A stretch of 64,000 nt of DNA from Pararhizobium sp. IMCC3301 (GTDB lineage Bacteria; Pseudomonadota; Alphaproteobacteria; Rhizobiales; GCA-2746425): contig NZ_CP132336.1 of assembly GCF_030758315.1 (NCBI RefSeq), positions 1,550,001 to 1,614,000 on the forward strand, read 5' to 3'. Positions 1 to 8,091 of this stretch are shown here, piece by piece. The translations under genes were made by a program, and so were the position numbers. How positions within the stretch are numbered: position 1 is the stretch's first letter; the number at the start of each line of letters is the position of its first letter. The notes below the pieces were generated by a model. It had not been told where the DNA came from. It was given only the letters and a program-made list of their open reading frames with translations, and ran no database searches.

Positions 1-137
1 ATCGCGTCAGGCGTTGCGCCAGGACCAAGCATGTTCAATGCCGGATCACCAATCACGCGCCCGGCAAAGAAAACAAAACTGATGGTGAGAATAAGCAGAA
101 TCAGCGAATTAAAAATGCGCCTCGTGAAATAGGCCAT
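1..137 (-). CDS. ABC transporter permease, DppB/OppB type (N-terminus only)
   Basis: The first 45 codons of an inner-membrane permease that continues past the left edge of the window. The start ATG lies at 135-137. The peptide begins MAYFTRRIFN, followed by a hydrophobic first membrane segment (about residues 9-27) and then GDPALNMLGPGATPDA. A basic N-terminus, one long helix and a GDP-containing stretch about 30 residues in are the usual opening of the first permease of dipeptide/oligopeptide/opine importers. It lies directly downstream of the solute-binding protein gene on the same strand, as expected for such an operon. The substrate cannot be told from this fragment. Confidence 0.8.
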   Translation of the reverse strand, partial: MAYFTRRIFNSLILLILTISFVFFAGRVIGDPALNMLGPGATPDA

Positions 138-166
138 GGCAGTGCTGCCTTCACTTTTGGAAAACC

Positions 167-183
167 GGGCCGGAAGCCGGCCC
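167..183 (-). terminator. Intercistronic hairpin between binding-protein and permease genes
   Basis: GGGCCGG (167-173), AAG loop, CCGGCCC (177-183). Read on the minus strand it is followed by GGTTTT. A second small stem, CCGCGC/GCGCGG, sits at 182-195 and shares bases with it. Such hairpins after a binding-protein gene often protect the upstream message or partly terminate transcription, so that binding protein exceeds permease. That role is inferred. Confidence 0.5.
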
Positions 184-215
184 GCGCTTGCGCGGACCAG
201 CCTTCTGGGAGCTCA

Positions 216-1829
216 TCAATCGCTTTTTGTCACATAGACCGCTTGAAACCGGTGGTCGGTGCCAAATTTGAAATCGATACCATCTTTCACGAGATAGGCG
301 CGGTCCAGCAGGGCCAATGGCAGGATCAGGTGACGATCATGCACAGTCTTGACAAGCTGTTTCAGCTTTTCGGCACGTTCTGCACCGGTGCTTGCCAGCG
401 CTATCGCCAATTCTGCATCGAAAGCCTCGTCGCAATAGACCGATGACCGGGACGCACCTGTTGGATCATCCATACTCGGGCAGGCGTAGTTGGAAAGCAG
501 CAGAAGCCCGAAATCGTTTGACGGGTTCTGCTTGACGTGAACCTGCATCATCTGTCGGCCAGGCTCGTTGGCATAGCCGGCAATCCGGACCCGTGGATTG
601 AATTCCTGCGGGGTCTGCACTTTAACCTCAGTGCCGATACCGACCGAATTCAGCATGGCACCGAGTGCCTCTACGGTTGGCTTGATCCGGGGCGTTGAAC
701 TGCGGCCCACGATCTCTATAGAGAGACTATCCACATCGACACCATCAGCTTTGGCCTCTTCCAAAAGCGCCATTGCTCCTGCCGGGTCGTATTCATAGGC
801 GCTGACATCGGCATTGTAACCGACGGTTCCTTTGGGTGCCAACTGTCCTGGTGGCACGGACGCCAGGCCATAAAGATCCACCAGACCTTCAATGTCGACC
901 GCCTTGAAAATGGCTTCGCGGATGCGAGTATCCTTCAGCCGTTCATCGCCATAAAGTGAATGATCAAGCCTGCCATAAAGATAGGTGGTGGATGGACCAG
1001 TCACACAGTAATATCCTGAAGTGCCTTCTGCGCGCTCACATTCATCGGCGGACGGGAACATCCCGATCTGCGCTTCGCCGCTCTGGATCATGGCGACACG
1101 CGCTGCGTCTTCCGGACGGAACACAAACCGCAAGCTCTGCCAGATTGGCTTTGAGGTGCCGTAGGCATCCTCAGCTGTCAGACCCCACCATTCAGGATTG
1201 TAATCTGCGGTCCAGTATTGGCCCGCTGCCCATTCATTGAATTTGTAGGGTCCGGTGCCCACTGGCGCGGAAAAATGTGCCTTGGGATCGTCCTCCAATT
1301 GCTTTGCGGACGAGATGCCGTTCAATGACAGGCGGAATTCCAGAAGCGGATCGGGCTTGCTGGACCGCACTTCGACAACTCCGTCACTGACTGCCGTGGC
1401 GGTGATCTCTCCCGGCCCTGCATATTCCTGAATTGTGAATGAATTTTCCAGGCTCCAGACCCAGTTTATGGATGCCGCAACTGCCGCTGCATCCATGGCG
1501 GAACCGTCATGAAACATCACCCCTTCACGCAGCTGAAAACGCAGTGTGCTGTCATCAATGCGCTCCCAATTGCGTGCCAGCACGCCGCGCATTTCGCCAG
1601 CCACCGGATCTTGCGCGATCAGGGTTTCAAGCACATTGCGAATGCCGACCGCATTGATTTCCTTGTAAGCGCCCTGCGCCGCCAGATCTTGCGGTTCCTG
1701 GCTGACCGCCACAACCAGCTCACCCTCTGTCGGCTGAGCCAGCGCATAAGGCACAGACAGGCTGGTCGCCAGTGCGGCCCATGCGACACTCCCCCTGATT
1801 AATCGCAAGAACGAATTACATCCAGTCAT
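216..1829 (-). CDS. ABC transporter periplasmic substrate-binding protein (SBP_bac_5 family)
   Basis: About 537 residues, the usual size of DppA/OppA/opine-type binding proteins. The ATG at 1829 is preceded by a good ribosome site (GGGAGGAAG) and followed by a basic, hydrophobic signal peptide ending near ALA-Q. An in-frame start further upstream at 1889 would place an operator palindrome inside the coding sequence and spoil the signal peptide, so it was rejected. The mature protein starts with ELVVAVSQEPQDL and has the family's LRFQLREGVMFHDGSAMDAAAVAAS-like region near residue 90-115 (only key parts quoted). It would deliver a peptide, opine or glycoside to the permease whose start lies at 137. 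A palindrome matching LacI-family operators lies just upstream. Family assignment is firm; the ligand is unknown. Confidence 0.88.
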   Translation of the reverse strand: MTGCNSFLRLIRGSVAWAALATSLSVPYALAQPTEGELVVAVSQEPQDLAAQGAYKEINAVGIRNVLETLIAQDPVAGEMRGVLARNWERIDDSTLRFQLREGVMFHDGSAMDAAAVAASINWVWSLENSFTIQEYAGPGEITATAVSDGVVEVRSSKPDPLLEFRLSLNGISSAKQLEDDPKAHFSAPVGTGPYKFNEWAAGQYWTADYNPEWWGLTAEDAYGTSKPIWQSLRFVFRPEDAARVAMIQSGEAQIGMFPSADECERAEGTSGYYCVTGPSTTYLYGRLDHSLYGDERLKDTRIREAIFKAVDIEGLVDLYGLASVPPGQLAPKGTVGYNADVSAYEYDPAGAMALLEEAKADGVDVDSLSIEIVGRSSTPRIKPTVEALGAMLNSVGIGTEVKVQTPQEFNPRVRIAGYANEPGRQMMQVHVKQNPSNDFGLLLLSNYACPSMDDPTGASRSSVYCDEAFDAELAIALASTGAERAEKLKQLVKTVHDRHLILPLALLDRAYLVKDGIDFKFGTDHRFQAVYVTKSD

Positions 1830-1862
1830 GACTTCCTCCCGGGAAATAGTGAATAAGCATAT

Positions 1863-1880
1863 TATGAAACCGCTTTCATA
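1863..1880. promoter_or_regulatory. LacI-family operator candidate 1
   Basis: TATGAAACCGCTTTCATA: 7-base perfect arms (TATGAAA/TTTCATA) around a central CCGC. Its core TGAAACCGCTTTCA fits the TGWAANCGNTNWCA pattern used by LacI/CcpA-type repressors. It ends about 34 bases upstream of the binding-protein ATG, where a repressor could block transcription. No LacI-family gene is present in the window. Confidence 0.65.
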
Positions 1881-2009
1881 TTTCCGCAAATTTCCAACTC
1901 TGTCAAGTGCAGATATTATTCCTCATTTTCACTTTATAGCTCTGTTATTAAACAGATATTATGGTTTTTGAAGAAAATACTTGCCAATAATTTTTTCGTC
2001 GTTATTAAT

Positions 2010-2023
2010 TGAAAGCGCTTTCA
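2010..2023. promoter_or_regulatory. LacI-family operator candidate 2
   Basis: TGAAAGCGCTTTCA is a perfect 14-base palindrome and again fits TGWAANCGNTNWCA. It lies 25 bases upstream of the GTG start of the kinase gene at 2049 and about 146 bases (centre to centre) from operator 1, so the two divergent transcripts each carry one site. Co-regulation by one repressor, possibly with looping, is inferred. Confidence 0.65.
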
Positions 2024-2048
2024 CATTTATTCAATTTTGGAGTCCCTG

Positions 2049-2669
2049 GTGGGTAAATCGGTAAACAACAAAGGCTTGGTCCTCGCACTGGTGGGGGAAT
2101 CCGGTGCGGGCAAAACGACCACAACCGCAATACTGAAAACAATGGGCTTTGCCCCGGTCGCCCTGTCCAAACATCTACGCGACACGGCCATTGCCAAATT
2201 TGGCGTCCCGACGAGGTCCCAGGTGCAAAACCTTGCCCGGGAAACCCAGGTGGTCGAGGGTGATGATTACTATGCCCGCGTGGCGGTTGATGACCCGGCC
2301 TTCCATGCGCCGGGCAACGTTGTTGTTGACGGGCTGCGAAATCGCGCCGAACTGACTTACGTCACCGAAGCCACCAGGAAATCCGGCCGGGATTTCTTCC
2401 TCATGGCGGTTGTTACAAGTGATGACAACCGGTTTGCCCGTGTGGTCAATCGCGGCCGCGCCGGTGATCCGCTGGATCGCTCGAAATTTGATGCCGATGA
2501 TGCACGTGCAAGGGGCAGCGCAACAGCCGGGTTTCAGCAGAACGGTATTTTGATCGAGATGGCCGAATACCGAATTGAAAACAGTTCCGAGTTAACGGAT
2601 CTGACCCGCAATATCGAACAAGCTGTTGACTATGCTTTAAACGGCACAACCAGTAAGGCAAGTGGATGA
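2049..2669 (+). CDS. P-loop kinase resembling dephospho-CoA/nucleoside kinases
   Basis: About 206 residues. The GTG start at 2049 has GGAG six bases upstream; a TTG at 2037 is possible but lies before that ribosome site. A Walker A loop, GESGAGKTTT, sits near residue 16-25. It is followed by a helix, then ALSKHLRDTA and a VVVDGLRNRAEL strand-loop that places it among small-molecule kinases of the dephospho-CoA-kinase/UPF0200 kind rather than ABC ATPases. NRGRAGDPLDRSKFDADD resembles a lid region rich in arginine and aspartate. Its stop overlaps the start of the downstream phosphatase gene (ATGA), so the two are translationally coupled. With a LacI-type site in front and a transporter facing it, a role in phosphorylating an imported compound is plausible but unproven. 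Confidence 0.6.
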   Translation: MGKSVNNKGLVLALVGESGAGKTTTTAILKTMGFAPVALSKHLRDTAIAKFGVPTRSQVQNLARETQVVEGDDYYARVAVDDPAFHAPGNVVVDGLRNRAELTYVTEATRKSGRDFFLMAVVTSDDNRFARVVNRGRAGDPLDRSKFDADDARARGSATAGFQQNGILIEMAEYRIENSSELTDLTRNIEQAVDYALNGTTSKASG

Positions 2670-3442
2670 GTGATTTGGCAGAACGCCAGCGTGTCGGCTG
2701 TGAGATTGTCAAACGCGCGGCCGCGCTGGCACTGGACTATTTCCAGCGCCGCGACAGCCTCGATCAGGGCAGCAAGGCTGCACCGCTTGATCTGGTGACA
2801 GAAGCGGACCGGGCCGTCGAACAGCAGATCAAGGCGGAGCTTGCAGCAGCATTTCCCGATGACGGGTTCTGGGGAGAAGAAAGCGGCGGCGATGCCAGCC
2901 AAAATCTCTGGGTCGCAGATCCCATTGACGGCACATCAAACTTCGTCGCCGGCCTGCCTTTGTGGGGGGTTTCTTTGGCGTTTGTACAAAACGGCGAAAC
3001 CCGGATCGGTTTTCTGGCTTTTCCCGTGCTGGATAGTTTCTATCAGGCGACAAAGAATGCCGGTGCCTTTCGCGATGGTCAGCCTATTGCGGCATCACAA
3101 ATCAGTTCTCTCGACCGCTCCCGCGTTATATTTGGACGCTCGCCTGATATGGCGCCCGACAATCCTCTTGCCTTTGCCACCGGTGTTCTCGACGGCGGGG
3201 CTGTGATCTATGCGTTCAACTGCTGCATTTTTAATCTGAGCCAGATCGCGGAAGGGTGTTGCCATGCCTATTATGAAGAGCGCGTCCACCCCTGGGACTA
3301 CGCCGCCGGGGCCCTGATCGTGAGCGAGGCAGGCGGGCGAATTTCAACAGATATGACGGCAAAAGCCTATGCCAATGGAGCACCCCTGTTCGCCTCCGGC
3401 CCGAACCTTTGGGACAAGATAAGACCGTTCGCAGCCTTGTAG
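2666..3442 (+). CDS. Inositol-monophosphatase-family phosphatase
   Basis: 258 residues, normal for the IMPase/HisN/CysQ superfamily. The metal-site motifs are all present: EAD in LVTEADRA, GEES near residue 72, the signature WVADPIDGTSNF near residue 90-101, and HPWDYAAGALIVSEAGG near the C-terminus. These are the Mg2+/Li+-sensitive phosphomonoesterase residues. The substrate may be an inositol, histidinol, sugar or nucleoside phosphate; sequence alone does not choose. It overlaps the kinase gene by four bases, which suggests the two act on the same metabolite, perhaps one delivered by the transporter across the divergent promoter. Confidence 0.85.
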   Translation: MSDLAERQRVGCEIVKRAAALALDYFQRRDSLDQGSKAAPLDLVTEADRAVEQQIKAELAAAFPDDGFWGEESGGDASQNLWVADPIDGTSNFVAGLPLWGVSLAFVQNGETRIGFLAFPVLDSFYQATKNAGAFRDGQPIAASQISSLDRSRVIFGRSPDMAPDNPLAFATGVLDGGAVIYAFNCCIFNLSQIAEGCCHAYYEERVHPWDYAAGALIVSEAGGRISTDMTAKAYANGAPLFASGPNLWDKIRPFAAL

Positions 3443-3507
3443 GAACCCATCGCGACCAACCGAGCTCGGCCATGCAGCGTTTTACGATGCGGTCTGATGA
3501 TCTGGCG

Positions 3508-4491
3508 TCAGCGTCTCTCTGTCAGCAACGGTTCAAAGGTCGGACCCGAGAAAAACGCTACCCCGGTGGCACGGATTTCATCTGCCCATTGATCGTCAAC
3601 TATGTCCAGCGGCCCCGCACCGCGCAGGCACACCTCGATTATCCGGCCCTCATGGCGTGCAATGGCATCCAGATAAACCTTTCCATCATGCTGGCCTGTG
3701 TCGCCAATCAGAACAAATTTGAGCGTCGGATTGGCCGCAACAATGGAATCAATGGCATCCCCCTTATGGGACCCGTGAGAGCTTTTGATAAACTGGGTTT
3801 CGCTGATGCCGAGATCGCGCAGAAATTTCGGCCCGAACGGCACATCATTGTGGTGAAACACGGCATCGAGAAAACTGTGCAGATTCCACGGTGAGGAACT
3901 GACATAAAACACCGGATTTACACCATTTTGCCGGCGCTGGATAAGCGCGACCGTATCAGCGAAAATCTGCCGGCTTTCCACTGCGCCTGTCAGAGTTGTC
4001 CATAAATTTCGCAGAATGCTCCAGGCCCCGGTCTGAAGAACCGTATCGTCAATATCGGAGATGATGCAGATCCGCGCCTGCGGGAGGGGCACCACAACTG
4101 GAGCCTGGCATTCATAGCCATATTTTGGCAAAGTGACCTTTAAAAAGGTTGTTGCCGGATCGGCCACCGGCACGCGAATTGAAAAATAGCCCTCTTCGTC
4201 GCTGTGCCCGATGATGCCCTCCACATCAACTTCCACATCGCTGACTTCCCGGGTCAGAAACAGCGCCACCATGGCGCGAAGATTTGTCAGCAGGCCGGGT
4301 TTCAGCGGCGTCGCCCGCAACTGGCGCCGGGTCAGCACCCGGCCACGCACAACGACGCCCTCAGGCGTCGCATAGCCGGTATAGGTATCTACAATCAGGT
4401 CATCGGACGACCTGGCCGGCCGGAACCGGTCAATGAAACTTTCGGCACGGTAGCCCCATCGGCTCAGCCTGCTTGCGCCGGTTTTTGTCAA
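3508..4491 (-). CDS. App1-like phosphatase (DUF2183)
   Basis: 327 residues with a TTG start at 4491 behind a modest AGGGCA site. The C-terminal half carries the haloacid-dehalogenase-type DxDxT motif in ISDIDDTVLQT (about residue 149-155) and further family blocks NPVFYVSSSPWNL, KSSHGSHKGDAI and VLIGDTGQHD, as in the catalytic domain of yeast App1 (a Mg2+-dependent phosphatidate phosphatase). The N-terminal half is a beta-rich region with PEGVVVRGRVL. Bacterial members have not been well characterised as far as I know; action on phosphatidate or another phosphomonoester is inferred from the fold. Confidence 0.8.
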   Translation of the reverse strand: MTKTGASRLSRWGYRAESFIDRFRPARSSDDLIVDTYTGYATPEGVVVRGRVLTRRQLRATPLKPGLLTNLRAMVALFLTREVSDVEVDVEGIIGHSDEEGYFSIRVPVADPATTFLKVTLPKYGYECQAPVVVPLPQARICIISDIDDTVLQTGAWSILRNLWTTLTGAVESRQIFADTVALIQRRQNGVNPVFYVSSSPWNLHSFLDAVFHHNDVPFGPKFLRDLGISETQFIKSSHGSHKGDAIDSIVAANPTLKFVLIGDTGQHDGKVYLDAIARHEGRIIEVCLRGAGPLDIVDDQWADEIRATGVAFFSGPTFEPLLTERR

Positions 4492-4581
4492 AATTGCCCT
4501 GCCTCAATCCAAAGCCCGGCACACGCAGTGCCGCATGACTGCCGGAGAATCTGGTGTTTGCTTGTCTGAACAGGCAGAACG

Positions 4582-5430
4582 TTACTCAAGCAAATCCAGT
4601 TCCTCAACTATTGCGTCGAGGTTTTCGGAGCGCTGTTTCACAGCTTCTGAATTCTGGCCGATATAGGTGATGGCCAGCAGCCGCAGCATGGAAACCAGCG
4701 TTGCATGGGTGGGCAGAGCGCTGTAGCTGGCCACATGGCACGGCAGAACACTTTCTGAAAATCGTTCGGCCTGGGCCTGAAAGCCGTGATCGGTCAGCGT
4801 GATGATGCGCATCCGCGAGGTTCGTGCATAGGCCAGGATTGACCGCAATAGCTTCGGACGCGGATCAAGCGTGAGCAGAATCAGCGCATCATGCGGCCCG
4901 GTCATTGCCAGATCCCCGGACCAGTCCTGCCCGGTGCCGCTCAGATAATGCACGCCATGGCGCAGCTTTGAAAAAAGCGACCGTCCGACCCGAGCCACCC
5001 CGTCTTCAGTGCCAAATCCGAGAAACCAGACGCGCGGCGCGGCTGACAGGATTTTTGCACTTTCCGACAGGCGGTCGGAGCGCAGCTCTTCAAATGTCCG
5101 GGTCAGATTGCGCAGTTCCAGATCCAGATGATCGCCAATCGAGCGGCCCAGAACGGTCTGTTCAGCGAAGGTTTCGGCCTGGCGGTAAGGCTGTGTCCGG
5201 TTGCGCTCCTCGCGAGCCTGCAGCCGCACCTCCTCAAAATCCGAATAGCCCAGACTGCGGAAAAACCGCGCTGCTGTGGCCTTGGAAACGCCGGCGAGTC
5301 GTGCCAGTTCGGTGGCGCTGTGGGTTTCAATAATGCCCTGATGCTCCAGCAGAACCTGGGCAATCTTGCGCTCACTTTCGGTCAGACGCGCCTGTTTTTC
5401 GTGAATTCTGAGGATGAGTCTGGAAGCCAT
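4582..5430 (-). CDS. RpiR/MurR-family transcriptional regulator (HTH + SIS)
   Basis: 282 residues. The N-terminal helix-turn-helix (about residues 15-75) has the family signature THSATELARLAGVSKATAARFFRSLG, quoted here only in part for its core SKATAARFFRSLG. The C-terminal half is a SIS sugar-phosphate-binding fold (WFLGFGTEDGVARVGRSL and DALILLTLDPRP). It is divergent from the 5-FCL/ABC-transporter operon and almost certainly controls it. The shared promoter holds four copies of a TGAAAC element. Most RpiR proteins sense phosphosugars; here the regulated genes suggest a different or broader effector. Confidence 0.88.
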   Translation of the reverse strand: MASRLILRIHEKQARLTESERKIAQVLLEHQGIIETHSATELARLAGVSKATAARFFRSLGYSDFEEVRLQAREERNRTQPYRQAETFAEQTVLGRSIGDHLDLELRNLTRTFEELRSDRLSESAKILSAAPRVWFLGFGTEDGVARVGRSLFSKLRHGVHYLSGTGQDWSGDLAMTGPHDALILLTLDPRPKLLRSILAYARTSRMRIITLTDHGFQAQAERFSESVLPCHVASYSALPTHATLVSMLRLLAITYIGQNSEAVKQRSENLDAIVEELDLLE

Positions 5431-5474
5431 AATGACCGAATAGCCGCTTTTTCATCCAGATTCAACTTGACCGA

Positions 5475-5510
5475 TGAAACATTAGTTTCAATACTATGAA
5501 ACAATGAAAC
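5475..5510. promoter_or_regulatory. TGAAAC repeat cluster, likely RpiR operator
   Basis: Between the divergent starts at 5430 and 5527: TGAAAC (5475-5480), ATTA, GTTTCA (5485-5490) form a perfect inverted repeat. Two more direct TGAAAC copies follow at 5497-5502 and 5505-5510. RpiR-family dimers commonly bind inverted half-sites in the divergent promoter next to their own gene; assignment to this regulator is by position. Confidence 0.55.
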
Positions 5511-5526
5511 CGAACAGGGTGGGTGC

Positions 5527-6264
5527 ATGTCGACCTCAAAAATTATCCGCGAGAGAATTTGGACAAAGCTCCGCGACGTGGCCAAACCTGACACCAGGTT
5601 CCACCTCAATTTTGCCGAAGTCATACCGGATTTTGAGGGCTCGGAAGAGGCCACCGAACGTCTCGTTTCAGAACCCGCCTATCAGCAGTCTGAATTCGCC
5701 TTCATTACGCCGGATAATTGTCTGGCCGGGCTGCGCCGCCGCATGATTGAGGATGGCAAGACCTTCGTGATGTCGACCTATGGCATTTATCGCGGCTTTA
5801 TCCTGCTGGAGCCCGACATGGTGCCAAAGGGCGCCGCGCTCTATGCATCATGGCTCGACGGCATGGAACATTTCGGCCGACCAACTACGCTGGACGAGAT
5901 TGCCCGGCGCGGCCGGTTCGATCTGATGGTCACCGGTGCCTCTGCGGTGTCGGTAAACGGCGTGCGGTTTGGCAAGGGCCACGGATTTTTCGATCTGGAA
6001 TGGGGCATGTTCACCGATCTGGGACTTGTCGATGAAACCACCCCGGTCATTGCGGTGGTGCATGATGTGCAGCTGGTTGAAGATCAGTTGCAGCCTTCGG
6101 AAACGGATATTCTGGTCGACAAGATCGCCACCCCGACACAATTATACACCGTCGAACGCCGGGCAAAACGGCCCAGCGGCGTGAAATGGCCCCTGCTCGA
6201 TCCCAAACAGATTGAACAAACGCCGCCATTGCAAGAACTTCAACGCATTCAGGGCGTTGCCTGA
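5527..6264 (+). CDS. 5-formyltetrahydrofolate cyclo-ligase family protein
   Basis: 245 residues. The C-terminal half shows the family's nucleotide/folate-binding loop as RFGKGHGFFDLEWGM (about residues 146-160), equivalent to the GRGGGYYDR loop of 5-formyl-THF cyclo-ligases, followed by the VIAVVHDVQLV strand. The N-terminal half is longer and differs from housekeeping enzymes. True family members convert 5-formyl-THF to methenyl-THF with ATP. Here the gene sits in an operon with a complete ABC importer and behind an RpiR regulator, so it is more likely a specialised paralogue acting on a folate, pteridine or pyrimidine-like compound that the transporter brings in. Family confident, reaction not. 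Confidence 0.75.
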   Translation: MSTSKIIRERIWTKLRDVAKPDTRFHLNFAEVIPDFEGSEEATERLVSEPAYQQSEFAFITPDNCLAGLRRRMIEDGKTFVMSTYGIYRGFILLEPDMVPKGAALYASWLDGMEHFGRPTTLDEIARRGRFDLMVTGASAVSVNGVRFGKGHGFFDLEWGMFTDLGLVDETTPVIAVVHDVQLVEDQLQPSETDILVDKIATPTQLYTVERRAKRPSGVKWPLLDPKQIEQTPPLQELQRIQGVA

Positions 6265-6286
6265 AAACCAAACGGGAGATATGCAC

Positions 6287-7261
6287 ATGACCCTCACACT
6301 GAGCCGCCGTCACTTTCTTTACACCGCAACCGCTGCTGCTGCAGCAGCATCATTTGTACCGCGCAGCGCATTTGCGGCAACGCCGCTGACCATGCAGGCG
6401 GCCTGGATCAACGATGCTGAATTTGCCGGCTATTTTCTTGCCATGGACAAGGGCTATTACGCTGCCGAGGAGCTCGATCTGACCTATCTGTCCGGCGGTC
6501 CCGACGTCATTCCCGAAAGCACCATCATCGCCGGACGCGCCGATCTGGCGCTGACCACGCCCGATACGACACTGAAAGCGATTGCCGATCAGGGTGCGCC
6601 GTTCAAGATCATCGGCGCGCAATATCAGAAGAACCCGATCGGAATTGTCTCTCTGGTCGCCAGCGGCATTAATTCTCCGGCAGATCTGGTGGGAAAAACC
6701 CTCGCCGTACCGCCGGTCAATGTGATTTCGGTTGAAGCAATGCTCAAGATCAACGGCATTGAGCCCGGCTCTGTGAACATTGTGCCCTATGCCTATGATC
6801 CAACACCGCTGATCCGCGGCGAGGTTGATGCCAGCATGGATTTCACCACCAACGTGCCCTACACGATCAGCCAGCAAGGGGCCGAGGCTACCTCGTTTCT
6901 GCTGTATGATTTCGGCTACACCATTTACAATGACACAGTGGTCGTGACCGAAGAGGTGTTGAAGACCAAGCGGCCTGAACTGGTTGCCTGGCTGCGCGCC
7001 AGCCGCAAGGGCTGGGAGGAAAACCTGGCCGATCCTGCGCTGTGGCCGGCCAAATGGGCCGACACGCATTTCAAGGGCACAGGCCGCACCATCGACAATG
7101 AAGTCTTCTTCAACACCGCCCAGAAGCCCCTTATCGAGACCCCGGCTGGAATATTCTCCATGACGGAAGACGATATCGAGGCCAATCTGAGTGCTCTTGG
7201 CGAAGTCGGCATTGTCGGCAACCGTGATATGTTCGATACCACACTTCTTGAAGAAATTTGA
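6287..7261 (+). CDS. ABC transporter substrate-binding protein, NMT1/THI5-like, Tat-exported
   Basis: 324 residues from the ATG at 6287, chosen because GGGAG lies eight bases upstream; an ATG at 6281 is too close to it. The protein opens with a twin-arginine signal (SRRHFLYTATAAAAAASF) ending at AFA-ATP. The mature part begins with MQAAWINDAEFAGYFLAMDKGYY (quoted in part), the typical opening of NMT1-like periplasmic proteins that bind pyrimidines (HMP), sulfonates or similar. Tat export implies folding before export. It is followed by its ATPase with a TGATG stop/start overlap. The ligand is not evident; the neighbouring 5-FCL homologue points to a one-carbon, pteridine or pyrimidine compound. 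Confidence 0.85.
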   Translation: MTLTLSRRHFLYTATAAAAAASFVPRSAFAATPLTMQAAWINDAEFAGYFLAMDKGYYAAEELDLTYLSGGPDVIPESTIIAGRADLALTTPDTTLKAIADQGAPFKIIGAQYQKNPIGIVSLVASGINSPADLVGKTLAVPPVNVISVEAMLKINGIEPGSVNIVPYAYDPTPLIRGEVDASMDFTTNVPYTISQQGAEATSFLLYDFGYTIYNDTVVVTEEVLKTKRPELVAWLRASRKGWEENLADPALWPAKWADTHFKGTGRTIDNEVFFNTAQKPLIETPAGIFSMTEDDIEANLSALGEVGIVGNRDMFDTTLLEEI

Positions 7262-8091
7262 TGCCTGCCCCGGAAGGGATATCCCCCGACGGGATTTCTC
7301 CCGACGGAATATCTCTTGCCGGGATTACCCCCGAAGGAATTTCTCTTCTCGGGATCGACAAGACCTTTCAGGGACGCGGCAAGACGGTTGAGGCGCTGCG
7401 TGATGTTAGCCTCAATTGTCCTGCCGGATCGTTCACCGCTATCATCGGTCCGTCGGGCTGTGGTAAATCAACCATCATGCGCATTGCCCTGGGTCTGGAA
7501 ACCGCCGACAGCGGCACGGTCCTCATTAATGGTGAAACCCCGGCTGTTGCGACCAGGACCGGTCATACGGGCGTCGCGTTTCAGGATGCCGCATTGCTGC
7601 CCTGGCGCAACGTCAGCCGCAACATCGAAGTGCCGCTGGAGGTCATCGGCCGCCAGCTTTCTGCCCACAGGCACCGCGTTCAGGAGATGATTGATCTGGT
7701 TGGCCTGAAAGGATTTGAAAACTCGCTTCCCGGCGAGTTGTCCGGCGGCATGCGCCAGCGCGTCGCAATCGCTCGCTCTCTGGTGACCGAACCCAGGGTG
7801 CTGTTCATGGACGAGCCTTTCGGCGCGCTTGACCAGATCCTGCGCCGCCAGATGAACGTCGAATTGCAGCGCATCTGGCAGGAAATCGGCTCCACCGCGC
7901 TGCTGGTAACCCATGGCATAGACGAGGCGGTGTTTCTGGCTGACCGGATCGTGGTGATGCACGCAGATCCCGGCCAGATCGTGGATGTCATCGAAGTGCC
8001 ATTTGCCCGCCCGCGCCTGCCTTCGCTGTTCTCCGCGCCCGCCTTTCATGAACTCAGCGACCATATTGCCGAGGTTCTGCATGGCGGATGA
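7261..8091 (+). CDS. ABC transporter ATP-binding protein (SsuB/TauB/ThiZ type)
   Basis: 276 residues. The ATG at 7261 overlaps the binding-protein stop (TGATG). After an unusual repetitive leader of about 30 residues comes a standard ABC domain: Walker A GPSGCGKST, Q-loop VAFQDAALLPW, signature LSGGMRQRVAIARSL, Walker B RVLFMDEPFGALD and H-loop VTHGIDEAVFLADRI. This is the nitrate/sulfonate/HMP class of importer ATPases. The N-terminal leader consists of near-repeats of GISPD and is encoded by a 15-bp tandem repeat; it has no counterpart in ordinary family members. Confidence 0.92.
   Translation: MPAPEGISPDGISPDGISLAGITPEGISLLGIDKTFQGRGKTVEALRDVSLNCPAGSFTAIIGPSGCGKSTIMRIALGLETADSGTVLINGETPAVATRTGHTGVAFQDAALLPWRNVSRNIEVPLEVIGRQLSAHRHRVQEMIDLVGLKGFENSLPGELSGGMRQRVAIARSLVTEPRVLFMDEPFGALDQILRRQMNVELQRIWQEIGSTALLVTHGIDEAVFLADRIVVMHADPGQIVDVIEVPFARPRLPSLFSAPAFHELSDHIAEVLHGG
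7276..7350 (+). repeat. 15-bp tandem repeat in the N-terminus of the ATPase gene
   Basis: Five consecutive 15-base units plus a partial sixth, starting GGGATATCCCCCGAC, GGGATTTCTCCCGAC, GGAATATCTCTTGCC, GGGATTACCCCCGAA and GGAATTTCTCTTCTC. They encode GISPD, GISPD, GISLA, GITPE and GISLL. Units differ at several positions, so this is not a fresh expansion. Confidence 0.85.

Noticed and set aside
1830-1889. Upstream in-frame start for the binding-protein gene
   Set aside because: It lacks a ribosome site, spoils the signal peptide and overlaps the operator; the ATG at 1829 has a strong site.
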